44,002 bases of DNA from Candidatus Latescibacterota bacterium (lineage in GTDB: Bacteria; Latescibacterota; UBA2968; UBA8231): assembly GCA_009691525.1 (NCBI GenBank), contig SICG01000015.1:1-44002 (forward strand), in the 5' to 3' direction. The stretch's first letter is position 1; each line of letters begins with the position of its first letter. Made by a program: the position numbers and the translations under genes. Positions 19,410 to 29,207 of the stretch are shown one piece after another. Below the pieces are notes generated by a model. It did not search any database and was not told the origin of the DNA. It was given only the letters and a program-made list of their open reading frames with translations.

Positions 19410-19543
19410 GCTGGTGACCGGGATCAGGGGTAGCCCGGGCGCATGAGGGGCAAATTCTGCTTGTTGCCTTGCTCAGACCACCGGGCTATTATATTTGGAG
19501 TGTATTGTGCAATACACCACCCCACGTGTTCAGTTGTGCTTTT

Positions 19544-21330
19544 ATGAACGAGCCGGCTAAACCAGACCACTCCCTTCCTGGTGATCTCTTGAGCAACCAA
19601 CTGCGCGATCAGCTTCTATCCCGGGTTTCAGAACGCCTCCAGAGCGGTGAAGTGCTGGTTTCCAATGCCCATTTCCAGAAGGCCTTTGAGGAAGAGTACC
19701 GGGCCCTGAATTGGATGGTTCCCGTAGAGGAATTGCGGGCACAGCTCAGTGCCGCCATCGAAGACATCAACAAACGCAATCCCGAGGTCCTAGTGGTGCT
19801 GGGGGTGGAGAACTGGCTGGTCAAGGCCTTCATGGAAGGAGTGCGCAAGAACAACTGGAACATCGTAACCTTTCAGGAGCAGGGGCATCAGGCCTTGCGC
19901 GAGTTCATCCGTCATGAACGGGTAAAGGCGGTGCTGGCGCAGATGCAGGTCCAACCGGCCCAGCTCAACTTGAAGCGCTGCCTGCGCATCGCCGCCAACC
20001 AGGTGGCCGGCAAGGGAGGGCAGGTGCCCAAACGCAATGTCCGCCTCGACCAACTGGCCGCAGCACCAGTCGAGCGGGTGGAGCTCCTGCCTGAAAACCT
20101 CAAGATCTTTCTCAGCGGCCCCACCCCAGAACCCCGGCGGCCGAGATCGAAGAGCGCAACCAGGAGGAACAGCAACTACAGGAGGAGATCAGGGGCGGGC
20201 AGCTCGATACGGTATTTCAGAACCTCGAGTCCTATGTCGATCAGGGAAAACTGAACCGGGAGGAAGCCGACCGCTTCGCCAAGGTCTACCAGGTGGACCG
20301 GGCAGTGAAGTCCGGCAAGATCTCGGGAGACCAGGGAAGCAAGATCCGCAACAGCCTGCTGGCCGGCAACGTGCGCTACGAGTACGACCGCAAGATCAAG
20401 GCGGTCACGGATTATGCGGTGACCTACCTGCAGCTCTTTGTCGCCCTCAAAAGGATCGAACCCAAGTACGACGGCGCCTTGCGTTTTCTCATCGAGCACA
20501 AGGAGGTTGCCAATGCCGAGAAAGATCAGTTCGATCCGACCCAGTTGACCAACATTCTCCTCGAGGATTTCGACCAGCTCAAGTTGCTCTCTGGGATCAT
20601 GGACCGCCAGGACGGGGAGGTGCGCATGATGGTAGCCGGCTTGATGCCTTACGGCCAGGTGACGCGCAAAGGGCAGGATCAGCGTATCGAGCGGTTGACG
20701 GTGGAGCAGGGGTTTATCGACCTGGTGCGGCAACTGCCGCGCGAGGAGATGGCCAACCGCCTCAACGCCGTGGACAAGACCATCAGGGTGCGAGCGGCAG
20801 CCGATATGCTCTGTATGATTGCACTGATCAACCGGCTGGTCAAACCCACGCCCTTCCCCAAGGAAATCCGCCTGCTGAAGATCAACATGATCATCGAGGA
20901 GTTCTACAAAAGCTCCGATGATCTGGCCTCTGCCCGCGGCAAGGCCCAGAAATTCCTCAAATCACGCCTGCGGGTGATCTATCCCGACATCACCCCCGAC
21001 GAGTACCAGGAGATCGAGGAAAAGAGCAACGCGATCATCGAGCGGGTGGAGCAAAGAATTACTACCGAGCGCCAGCAGGCCAAGGCTGCCAGCGCAGCTG
21101 CGGGGGCGGAGAAGGAGCTCAATATCCAGGAAAGCCTGGAACTCAGTCCGCGGGAAATCGCCCGGGGTGCCCAGGTCGGGCGGGTGAGTATGAAGATCGG
21201 CAACAATTGGCGGATGGTGCCGCTGAAAGTGATGCCAGATGCCGACGATCCCGAACGCCACGTCCTGGTGCAGCGTGACCCCCAGAGCCGCGAATTGGTC
21301 GCGGTGTTCCGCAAAGGTATCAAATGTTAG
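19544..21330 (+). CDS. Uncharacterised ~595-aa mostly helical protein (frameshifted near 20132-20135)
   Basis: Frame 1 from MNEPAKPDHSL to ...LSGPTPEP; second frame resumes as PAAEIEERNQEEQQLQEEIRGGQLDTVFQNLESYVDQGKLNREEADRFAKVYQVDRAVKSGKI... to stop at 21330. Confidence 0.7.
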
Positions 21331-21397
21331 GTGGCCAAGAACCGGTCGGGCATATGGGATCTGACCTGAATTTGATCCGCCTTCTTCTTGTGGGCAG

Positions 21398-22204
21398 ATG
21401 CCGCAGCTAAAAGATTTGGTAGTGGTGGTGACCGGGGCCAGCAGCGGTTTGGGCTGGCATCTGGCCTGTGGGTTGGCCCGGCGGGGGGCCAGGGTGGTAT
21501 TGAGTGCCCGGCGGCGGCAGCGGCTGGAGGAACTGGCAGCGCAGATTATCCTGGCCGGCGGGTCGCCACCCATGGTGATGCCGGCGGACGTGGGCGACTG
21601 GAATCAGGTGGTGGAACTGGGTCGGCAGGTGGAGGCGGAGTGGGGTGGGGCACAAGTGCTGATCAACAACGCGGGGCGCGGAGCGTACGGGCTGCTGGCG
21701 GAGTTGCCGGCCGGCACCATCGACGAGTTGGTCGAAACCAACCTGCTCGGGACCTTGTACTGCACTCGTGTTTTTTTGCCGCAGATGCTGCGCCAGGGGC
21801 GCGGGCACCTGGTATTTGTCTCCAGCGTGCTGGGGGAGTTGCCAGCAGCGGAACACGCCCTGTATTGCGCGACCAAATTCGCCGTCAATGGGCTGGCCGA
21901 GAGCCTCGACGCTGAGTTGCAGTCCACAGGCATCAGGGTGACCCTGGTGGAACCAGGGTTGGTGGAGACCGAATTCGCCCAGGTGAGCGGCAGGCCAGCG
22001 GGAAGGTTTTCCCGCCTTCCTGCCAAGAGTGCCGCAGAGGTGGCGGAACGCATCCTGGGCGCCGTCGAGCGCGATCAGTTCCGACTGGTGCCCGATTTAC
22101 TGGGCCAAGTGGGTATCTGCTTCAAGAGGCACCTTCCCCGCACCGCAAGGCTTTTCTTCAGAGCAGTATTCCGCCGTCTTCTCAGAAAATCCCAGGGAAA
22201 TTAG
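21398..22204 (+). CDS. SDR family oxidoreductase
   Basis: VVTGASSGLGWHLA, NNAGRGAYG, catalytic S..YCATK segment. Confidence 0.9.
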   Translation: MPQLKDLVVVVTGASSGLGWHLACGLARRGARVVLSARRRQRLEELAAQIILAGGSPPMVMPADVGDWNQVVELGRQVEAEWGGAQVLINNAGRGAYGLLAELPAGTIDELVETNLLGTLYCTRVFLPQMLRQGRGHLVFVSSVLGELPAAEHALYCATKFAVNGLAESLDAELQSTGIRVTLVEPGLVETEFAQVSGRPAGRFSRLPAKSAAEVAERILGAVERDQFRLVPDLLGQVGICFKRHLPRTARLFFRAVFRRLLRKSQGN

Positions 22205-23028
22205 ATCGAGCGCGGACCGGCAAAGGGGCGCTGCCCCGGCGATTCAGTCTGCATGCGGTAGATGGCGCCCGTGCTGGTTTCGGCGATATACAACTCGTCG
22301 AAATCAGCCCCGCCAAAGACCATGGCGGTAGGCTCGTTGCCGGGGATGGAGATCTGGGTGAGGGGCTGACCGTCGGGATCGGCGATGGTCAAGCCTTTGC
22401 CGCCCCGGGTGATGTAAAGGCGGCCGTCGTCGTCGAATACGAGGGCGCGGGGCGGTCCTCCATCAGTGAACTGGATGAAGACCTGAGGCGGGGCCAGGGT
22501 GCCGTCTTCCTTGAAGGAAAGGGAAAGGACGCGGTTGTGGTCGGCTTCGATCACGTACAGGTTGGAGGCGTCCTGTGAAAGGACTAGGCCGGTAGGATTG
22601 GCCAAGCCAGTGGCCAGCAAGGAAGTTTCGGCGTCGATATTGACGCCGTAGATACTGCCGGTTGAGGGGCTATGGTGATCACCCACATCGGTGAAGATCA
22701 AATCCCCTGTTGGGCCCAGACATAAATCCTGTGGACCAGTGAAGCGTTTGCGCTTGCACTGATGCGCATAGACCTCAACGGTGGCGTCGGGGGAAATGAG
22801 CAGCAGATGGCGGTGGCCTTTCTCGGCGACGAAGAGATCGTTGGAATCGTCGAAGGCGATGCCGAGGGGTTTGCCTCCGGTGGAAGCGAAAAAGAGGGGC
22901 TTTCCCTGAGGGCTGATCCGCTGGATGCGGCCCTCAAGGGTCTCGGCGACAAAGAGTTGCTCGTCCGCGTCGAAGGCAAGACCGCCCGGAACCGCAAGGC
23001 CTTGGATGAAGAGCTGTGGCGAATGCAT
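22201..23028 (-). CDS. NHL/SMP-30-like beta-propeller protein
   Basis: Repeated GLAFDADEQLFVAE / GIAFDDSNDLFVAEKG / DLCLGPTGDLIFTD / LVFDDDGRLYITRGG blades. Confidence 0.8.
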   Translation of the reverse strand: MHSPQLFIQGLAVPGGLAFDADEQLFVAETLEGRIQRISPQGKPLFFASTGGKPLGIAFDDSNDLFVAEKGHRHLLLISPDATVEVYAHQCKRKRFTGPQDLCLGPTGDLIFTDVGDHHSPSTGSIYGVNIDAETSLLATGLANPTGLVLSQDASNLYVIEADHNRVLSLSFKEDGTLAPPQVFIQFTDGGPPRALVFDDDGRLYITRGGKGLTIADPDGQPLTQISIPGNEPTAMVFGGADFDELYIAETSTGAIYRMQTESPGQRPFAGPRSI

Positions 23029-23157
23029 TTGCAGAACCCCTAACGCTGCGGTTTCAACCGGGGCCGGATGGCCCCATTTTTGGCAAATATATCTTCAAAC
23101 CTACGGAGATGTAAAGCAGAAATAAACATCAAGGCCATCGCTGATCTCGGTAGAAGA

Positions 23158-23940
23158 TTACTGGGAGGTATAACCTCCGTCGACGAAGAGCGTCGAGCCG
23201 GTGGTAAAGCTGGAAGCCGGGGAAGCGAAGTAGAGCACGGCGGTCGCCAACTCGGCGGGATCCCCCCAGCGGCCCATGGGGACTTTATCCTGCATGGCCT
23301 GCCGCGCCTTGGGATCGGCCAGCAGAGTCTGGTTGATAGGCGTGGCAAAAGGACCGGGGCAGATGGCGTTGACGGTGATGTTGTGCGGGGCCCATTCCAG
23401 GGCCAGGGTGCGCGTCAGCTGCACGACACCGCCTTTGGAAGCCGCATAGGGTGTGCGGTGGGGGATGGAGATTTGGGACAGCGTGGATCCCAAATTGATG
23501 ACCCGGCCATACCCTCGGGCGATCATATGCCGGCCAACGGCTCTACAATAATAAAGCGGCCCATAGAGATTGACTTTGAGCACCGCTTCCCACTCTTCGT
23601 CACTCAGATCGACCACCGGCTGGCGGATGTTGATACCGGCGTTGTTCACTAGAATATCGAGTTGGCCGAATTTGTCCAAGGCGCGGGCGACCGAACCCAC
23701 CACCTGGACGCGATCGCTTACATCGGCCTGCAGGGCCAAGACCTCGTTTCCGGTCTGGCTGGCCAGTTGATTGGCGGCCTGCTGGCATTGGTCGAGATGG
23801 CGGCTGGTGATAACCACCTTGGCGCCGGCTGCTGACAAGGCCTCGGCCATCGCCAGCCCCAGGCCCATGCTGCCACCGGTGACCAGTGCGGTCTGGTTCT
23901 CGAGATTGAAAAGTTCGCGGGGGGTGCGGGATGCGGGCAT
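23158..23940 (-). CDS. SDR family oxidoreductase (gluconate 5-dehydrogenase-like)
   Basis: ALVTGGSMGLGLAMAEAL, NNAGINIRQP, YAASKGGVVQLTRTLALEWAPHNITVNAICPG. Confidence 0.9.
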   Translation of the reverse strand: MPASRTPRELFNLENQTALVTGGSMGLGLAMAEALSAAGAKVVITSRHLDQCQQAANQLASQTGNEVLALQADVSDRVQVVGSVARALDKFGQLDILVNNAGINIRQPVVDLSDEEWEAVLKVNLYGPLYYCRAVGRHMIARGYGRVINLGSTLSQISIPHRTPYAASKGGVVQLTRTLALEWAPHNITVNAICPGPFATPINQTLLADPKARQAMQDKVPMGRWGDPAELATAVLYFASPASSFTTGSTLFVDGGYTSQ

Positions 23941-23950
23941 TGGACGCGGT

Positions 23951-24202
23951 TTACCAGTCCTCGGATTCGACGACGGCTTTGGCCAATACTCCCAGTTCCT
24001 CGATCAGGGACTGCTGGTCCTGCTGCCTGGCCTTATTGGTGACCTGTATGGTCAACGCAATCAGTCCCAGCCCGAAGATGCGCTGCAGGCTCTGGGGGGA
24101 GTCCGGTTCTAGACCGGGAACCAGCTCGCTCAGTTTTTCGAGGAGCTGCCGATGGGCGTCAGTGAGGTCGATGACTTCGAGAGACATGGCAGGAATAGAC
24201 AT
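23951..24202 (-). CDS. Small conserved-looking hypothetical protein
   Basis: ATG at 24202 (MSIPAMSLEVIDLTD...), in line with flanking minus-strand genes. Confidence 0.5.
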   Translation of the reverse strand: MSIPAMSLEVIDLTDAHRQLLEKLSELVPGLEPDSPQSLQRIFGLGLIALTIQVTNKARQQDQQSLIEELGVLAKAVVESEDW

Positions 24203-24247
24203 GGCGTAGGTAAATGCAAGTATATGGAAAATTAGGACCAAAGGCAA

Positions 24248-25093
24248 TCACAATTCAAACTCGGCGGCCTGGCAATGATCGCCGGCAGAGACCAGTCGGC
24301 TCCAGGCTACCCTGGGATCGTGATCCCAGGCGATAATCCAGCCTTCGGCCAATGCCTGGTCGAGAAACACTTTTTTGCGGGTAAGGGTGTGGTGCGGAAA
24401 CATGTCGTAGGCCATATTCCAGTGCGGGCGCAGATGGGCGCGGGTGGGCACCAGCTCCCCAGGGTAAACCAAGGTCTGACTGCCCGCCCGAACCACCAGC
24501 CCTTGATGATGGGCAGTGTGCCCTCCGGTGACCCACGTAGACAGTTGCCCATCCAGATCGGTATCGCCGTCGAGCAGGTGGAGTTGCCCGCTTGCTTTGA
24601 GGGGCAGGAGCGCCTCCGGGCGATAACTGCTTTTCATGATGCTGACTCCCTGGAGCGCATCGGCCCACTCGCCCCGCTGCACCAGGTAGCGAGCGCGGGG
24701 AAAGAGAGGGCGCAGGCGGCCATCGACCCATTCCAGGGCACCACCGGCGTGGTCAAAATGCAGATGGGTGAGCACCACGCGGGTGACCTGGTCCGGGGTG
24801 AATCCATTTGCAGCCAGGGCCTTGGTCAGACTGTGGGCCGGATCGAAGGCGAAAATCTCCAGTTCTCTTGAAGTGAAGGTGCTGCCACAGCCGGTGTCGA
24901 CCAAGGTGAGAACCTGGTCCTGGCGCACCAACAGGCAGTTGCAGGCCAGCTCCACCCGGTTGCGCGCATCAGGGGGGGAGACCTTTTCCCACAGGAGTTT
25001 GGGCACCACCCCGAACATGGTACCTCCGTCCAGACGGAAGCGGCTGGCGCATAGATGGTACACCTCGATATTGCCCAACAAAAGTCGCTGCAT
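24248..25093 (-). CDS. MBL-fold metallo-hydrolase
   Basis: VVLTHLHFDHAGG, TWVTGGHTAHHQGLV metal-binding motifs. Confidence 0.9.
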   Translation of the reverse strand: MQRLLLGNIEVYHLCASRFRLDGGTMFGVVPKLLWEKVSPPDARNRVELACNCLLVRQDQVLTLVDTGCGSTFTSRELEIFAFDPAHSLTKALAANGFTPDQVTRVVLTHLHFDHAGGALEWVDGRLRPLFPRARYLVQRGEWADALQGVSIMKSSYRPEALLPLKASGQLHLLDGDTDLDGQLSTWVTGGHTAHHQGLVVRAGSQTLVYPGELVPTRAHLRPHWNMAYDMFPHHTLTRKKVFLDQALAEGWIIAWDHDPRVAWSRLVSAGDHCQAAEFEL

Positions 25094-25103
25094 CTGGAGA
25101 CCC

Positions 25104-26093
25104 TCAGATATTCATCAGGACTTTGCTGCCTTCCAGGTCGAACTGGAAGTTCAGCTCGCGCAGTCCTTCTGCGGCCATGGTTTGGCGCAGGGCCAGCCGG
25201 CTCTGGGCCGGGCAGTAGAACATTAAAAATCCGCCCCCTCCGGCACCCAGGATCTTGCCGCCCAGGGCCCCGGCGCGTTTGCCCTGCTCATACCAGCGGT
25301 CGATTTGGAGGTTGGACATCCTGGTCGAACGTTTCTTCTTCAATTGCCAGTGTTCGTCGAGAAAGAGGCCAAAACGGTCCAGGTCCCCCGCTTCGAGCGC
25401 GGCCTTGATCTGGTAGCCGATGCGTTTGACCTCGTGCAGACTCTCGATAACCTGGGTATCTCCCCGTTGGGTATCCTGCTGTTGCTGGGAAAGAATGTCG
25501 AAACTCTCGCGCTGGATGCCGGTAAAGAAGAGCACCATGCTGTTGCGCAATTCCTCCAGGGTGTGGTTAGAAAGTTGCAGCGCCGAAACCTCGACCCGGC
25601 CATCCATGCCGATCTCCAGGCAGGTCAGACCGCCGAAGGCAGCCAGATAATGGTCGTGTTTTCCCGCCGGTTGCCCGGCGAGCCCGGCTTCGACCAGGTG
25701 TGCCTCCTCCGCCAGTTCCTGGCGGGAGAGTTGCAGGCGCTGGTGGGCGCGCAGGGCCGCCAGCAGCGCCACGGTGAAGGAACCAGAAGACCCCATTCCG
25801 GTCCGCCCGGGCACATCGGCCATGGCACTGATCTCCAGACCACCCTTGACGCCGGTGTACTGCAGGGCTTCGCGCAACAGGGGGTGCTCGATCTGGGAGG
25901 GATCGGCGACCTTTTCGGTGCGGGCGTATTTAACCCGGATGAAGTCCTCCACTTTGAGCGTGTTGAGCTGGAGGTATACGTATTTGTCGATCCCGGCGCT
26001 GAGCACAAAGCCGCCGTGGGCGCTGTAATAGGAGGAGAGGTCGGTGCCGCCGCCCCCCAGGGGGATGCGGAGTGGAGCACGGGTGGTTATCAA
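25104..26093 (-). CDS. GHMP kinase, D-glycero-D-manno-heptose 7-phosphate kinase-like
   Basis: RAPLRIPLGGGGTDLSSYY, PGRTGMGSSGSFTVALLAAL, GKILGAGGGGFLMFY. Start uncertain (TTG at 26093 is plausible). Confidence 0.82.
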   Translation of the reverse strand: MITTRAPLRIPLGGGGTDLSSYYSAHGGFVLSAGIDKYVYLQLNTLKVEDFIRVKYARTEKVADPSQIEHPLLREALQYTGVKGGLEISAMADVPGRTGMGSSGSFTVALLAALRAHQRLQLSRQELAEEAHLVEAGLAGQPAGKHDHYLAAFGGLTCLEIGMDGRVEVSALQLSNHTLEELRNSMVLFFTGIQRESFDILSQQQQDTQRGDTQVIESLHEVKRIGYQIKAALEAGDLDRFGLFLDEHWQLKKKRSTRMSNLQIDRWYEQGKRAGALGGKILGAGGGGFLMFYCPAQSRLALRQTMAAEGLRELNFQFDLEGSKVLMNI

Positions 26094-26106
26094 GTAGGTA
26101 TCCTCA

Positions 26107-26829
26107 TCAGGGGAGGGTGAAGCGCCTGCTGGCAATCTGGGTCTGCGCTTCGGCGTACCGTTCGGGCGTGTCGCTGGCCAGCAACTGGCCGCGCAAGGGG
26201 TGGCCAAAAATAGGGGCGCCTGCGGTCAGCAAGCGAGGGAAGATATCCCGGCTGAAGTCGCTGGCCCCCAGTGAGGGGATCCAGTCGAAGATTTGCGGTT
26301 GCAGCGCGTAGATACCGGCGTTGATCAGGTAGCCGGGGAAAACCTGCTCGGCCCTGGGTTTTTCGATAAACTGCACGATGCGGGACCCCTCGTCCAGGCG
26401 GACAATGCCGCTGCGGCAGGGATCGTCTTCGCGGTGCAGGCCCATGGTGGCCAACCCGCCCAGGCGCAGGTGGGTGGTCCAGAAATCAGTTAGATCCGCG
26501 TTGCACAGATTGTCGCCATAGTACACCAGAAAGGGATGGTCAAAAAAAGCCGACATGTGGCGCACAGCGCCGGCGGTGCCCAACAACTCCTCCTCCGGGG
26601 AATAGGTCAGCCTAACCTTCCAGGCGCTCCCATCGCCGAAGTAGTCGCGGATCAGCTGGGGCAGGTGATGCAGATTGACCACCAACTGGTCAAAGCCGTG
26701 TTTGACCAACAGAGTGATGACGTGCTCCAGCAGGGGTTTGCCCCCCAGCGGAATCATCGGCTTTGGGCAGGTATCGGTGAGGGGACGCAGGCGGCTGCCC
26801 TGGCCGGCTGCCAGGATCATGGCCTTCAT
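26107..26829 (-). CDS. Sugar-1-phosphate nucleotidyltransferase
   Basis: MKAMILAAGQGSRLRPLTDTCPKPMIPLGGKPLLEH. Confidence 0.92.
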   Translation of the reverse strand: MKAMILAAGQGSRLRPLTDTCPKPMIPLGGKPLLEHVITLLVKHGFDQLVVNLHHLPQLIRDYFGDGSAWKVRLTYSPEEELLGTAGAVRHMSAFFDHPFLVYYGDNLCNADLTDFWTTHLRLGGLATMGLHREDDPCRSGIVRLDEGSRIVQFIEKPRAEQVFPGYLINAGIYALQPQIFDWIPSLGASDFSRDIFPRLLTAGAPIFGHPLRGQLLASDTPERYAEAQTQIASRRFTLP

Positions 26830-27941
26830 GTTCCCGACTGGCGGAGGATGTCGGCCTCGCGCATTCGCGCTGCGCTGCGGGCATAGAAATCCCCAAGGTC
26901 CGGTTGAGTCCGCACCCAATGCACGTACTCGGCAACCACCTGTTCCAGGGGAACCTCCGGTCGCCACCCCAGTTCGCCGAGGGCATGCCAGCTGGAAACG
27001 GTGTGCCGGGTATCGCCGAAACGGTATTCCCCGCTTAGAAGCGGTTCGATCTGGCGGCCGCAGGCCCGGGCGGCGATGCGGGCATATTCGACCACTGAGG
27101 TGGCCCGTTGGCCGGCCACGTTGAAAGCCCTATAGTCAGCGCGGGGATCTTCCATAACCAGCACATTGGCCCGAGCCACGTCTCCCACGTACACATAATC
27201 CCGCAGGGAGTTGCCGTCTTCGTAACAGACCGGCGCCTGGTCGTGTAACAGGCGCAGGGTGAAAATCCGGCAGATCCCCGAATAGGCGTTGTAAAAGGAG
27301 TTGCGCGGCCCCTGCACAATGGAGTAGCGCATACACACCGCGGGGATGCCGTATTTGCGGCCCAGTTCAAAGGCTGCCATCTCCAGCGTGTATTTGGAGA
27401 TGCCGTACGCGGTGTGGGGATGGACCTGGTCCTCGGTGATGGGCAGATGTTCGAGCGGCTCCTGGCATTGGGGGCAGCGCACCTCCCACTCCGCACGGGC
27501 AAGTTGCTCGGCGGGCCGACTGGGGGGGTAGACCACCCCGTCCCGGGCACAGCGGTATTTGCCTTCGCCGTACACGGCCTGGGAGGAGGCCAACACCACC
27601 TTCTGCACTGGCAACCGCTTTTCCACGATAATCTCGAAGAGCAGGGCCGTGCTGACGGCGTTGACGTGGAAAAAGGTGCTGAAATCGGGCATGTAGTCCT
27701 GGTACGCGGCCAGGTGGAAGACCCCGTCCACACCCTCAAGGGCTTTTTCCCAGTCCTCTCGCTGACGCACATCGCCCTGCACGCGTTCGACCTGGGAGGG
27801 CAGATAGGAGGGCCAGCCGCGGGGGTGAACGCGTTCCTGAAGGCTATCCATGACTCGGACCTCATACCCTCTGGCCAGCAGGTGGTCTACAGTGGTGGAG
27901 CCGATGAATCCGGCCCCTCCGGTGACTAGTAAACGTTTCAC
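26826..27941 (-). CDS. NAD-dependent epimerase/dehydratase (NDP-sugar)
   Basis: GTG start, KRLLVTGGAGFIGS, YGISKYTLE (YxxxK); stop overlaps downstream ATG by 4 nt. Confidence 0.92.
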   Translation of the reverse strand: MKRLLVTGGAGFIGSTTVDHLLARGYEVRVMDSLQERVHPRGWPSYLPSQVERVQGDVRQREDWEKALEGVDGVFHLAAYQDYMPDFSTFFHVNAVSTALLFEIIVEKRLPVQKVVLASSQAVYGEGKYRCARDGVVYPPSRPAEQLARAEWEVRCPQCQEPLEHLPITEDQVHPHTAYGISKYTLEMAAFELGRKYGIPAVCMRYSIVQGPRNSFYNAYSGICRIFTLRLLHDQAPVCYEDGNSLRDYVYVGDVARANVLVMEDPRADYRAFNVAGQRATSVVEYARIAARACGRQIEPLLSGEYRFGDTRHTVSSWHALGELGWRPEVPLEQVVAEYVHWVRTQPDLGDFYARSAARMREADILRQSGT

Positions 27942-28022
27942 GATTCGGTCCCGTTGGCTTGAGCAATGGTCGGATGGTCCGTAAATCACGGATATCTGCT
28001 AATTTAGATAGGTGTGCTCTAG

Positions 28023-28051
28023 TTGACAACCTGAAGGGGGGGAGCTAGTTT
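28023..28051 (+). promoter_or_regulatory. Candidate sigma70-type promoter for the SGNH/YfhO/DUF2723 cassette
   Basis: TTGACA - 17 bp - TAGTTT. Confidence 0.35.
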
Positions 28052-28076
28052 CGCTGAGTCTGCAGAGGAGGGGGTA

Positions 28077-29207
28077 TTGAAAAGCAGCAAGCTGTTGCTG
28101 GCGTCGATAGGTCTGCTGGCCGGCCTGGTCCTAGGTGAGGTGGGGTTGCGGTTTGTCGTCCCTCAGGTCTACCGCCGTCCCCCAGTATGGCAGTTCGACC
28201 CCGAGCTTGGGTGGTTTCACCGGCCCTCGACTTCGGGGTGGCTGGTCAGTCCAGAATTCTCTGTCGAGTACCGCATCAATGCCGCTGGTTTGCGGGACCG
28301 CGAGGGGGCGCGCGAGAAAACCGCTGGACAGTGGCGGCTCTTGTGTTTTGGCGATTCCTTCGTCGAGGGCTGGGGGGTAAAACAGGATGAGCGGGTCAGC
28401 GAAGGGCTGGCAGCGCGACTCCCTGGGGTGGAGGTGATCAATTTCGGCGTGGCCGGATACGGCACCGACCAGGAATGGTTGCTCTTTGAAAAGCAGGGGC
28501 AGCAGTACCAACCCGATTTTGTCGTGCTCTTTTTTTATGGCAACGACCTGTGGAATAACGCCGCGCGTCAGGGCATCGGGGCCGAGCGGGGGTACAAGCC
28601 CTTCTTCCAGTTGGAGCCCGGTGGCCGGCTGCAACTGAAGGGAGTGCCGGTGAAAAAAGTGCCCTTCTGGGACCAGGAAGAAGGGCCCTGGCGACGCCAG
28701 GTGGAAACCTATTTGCAGGAACACCTGCATCTGTACGCTTTCTCGAGGAAGACCATGGCCCCGGAGATTCCGGTCCAGCAGCAAGAGCGCTACTACCAGG
28801 GTCTGTACGGCAGTGGGGAAGACCAGGCCGTCGCGAACTGGGAACTGACCGGGCGCCTGTTGGAGGCTTTTGCCCTCAGTGCTGAGCGTGCCGGTGCGCA
28901 GTTGCTGCTGGTCTATGTGCCGGCCCTGGTTCAGATCGAGGATGAAGACTGGAAGATGAAACGCGAATTGCACGGTCTGGCCGGAGAGTACGACCTACAA
29001 AAGCCGGACCGTCAGCTCCAGCAGCTGGCGGAGCGCTACCACCTTCCTTTTCTCGATCTGTATGCGGCTTTCAAGGAACAAGCCCGGACCCGAACCCTCT
29101 ACCACCGGGACAGTCACTGGAATGCCCAGGGTCATGCGCTGGCGGCAGATGAAGTGGCAGCGCTCGTGCTGATCCAGATGAGTGGCCGGGCAGGAGGCCG
29201 TCCATGA
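28077..29207 (+). CDS. SGNH/GDSL-fold hydrolase, membrane-anchored
   Basis: N-terminal TM segment; CFGDSFVEGWGV, NFGVAGYGTDQ, YGNDLWNN, YHRDSHWNAQGH; TTG start. Confidence 0.8.
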   Translation: MKSSKLLLASIGLLAGLVLGEVGLRFVVPQVYRRPPVWQFDPELGWFHRPSTSGWLVSPEFSVEYRINAAGLRDREGAREKTAGQWRLLCFGDSFVEGWGVKQDERVSEGLAARLPGVEVINFGVAGYGTDQEWLLFEKQGQQYQPDFVVLFFYGNDLWNNAARQGIGAERGYKPFFQLEPGGRLQLKGVPVKKVPFWDQEEGPWRRQVETYLQEHLHLYAFSRKTMAPEIPVQQQERYYQGLYGSGEDQAVANWELTGRLLEAFALSAERAGAQLLLVYVPALVQIEDEDWKMKRELHGLAGEYDLQKPDRQLQQLAERYHLPFLDLYAAFKEQARTRTLYHRDSHWNAQGHALAADEVAALVLIQMSGRAGGRP

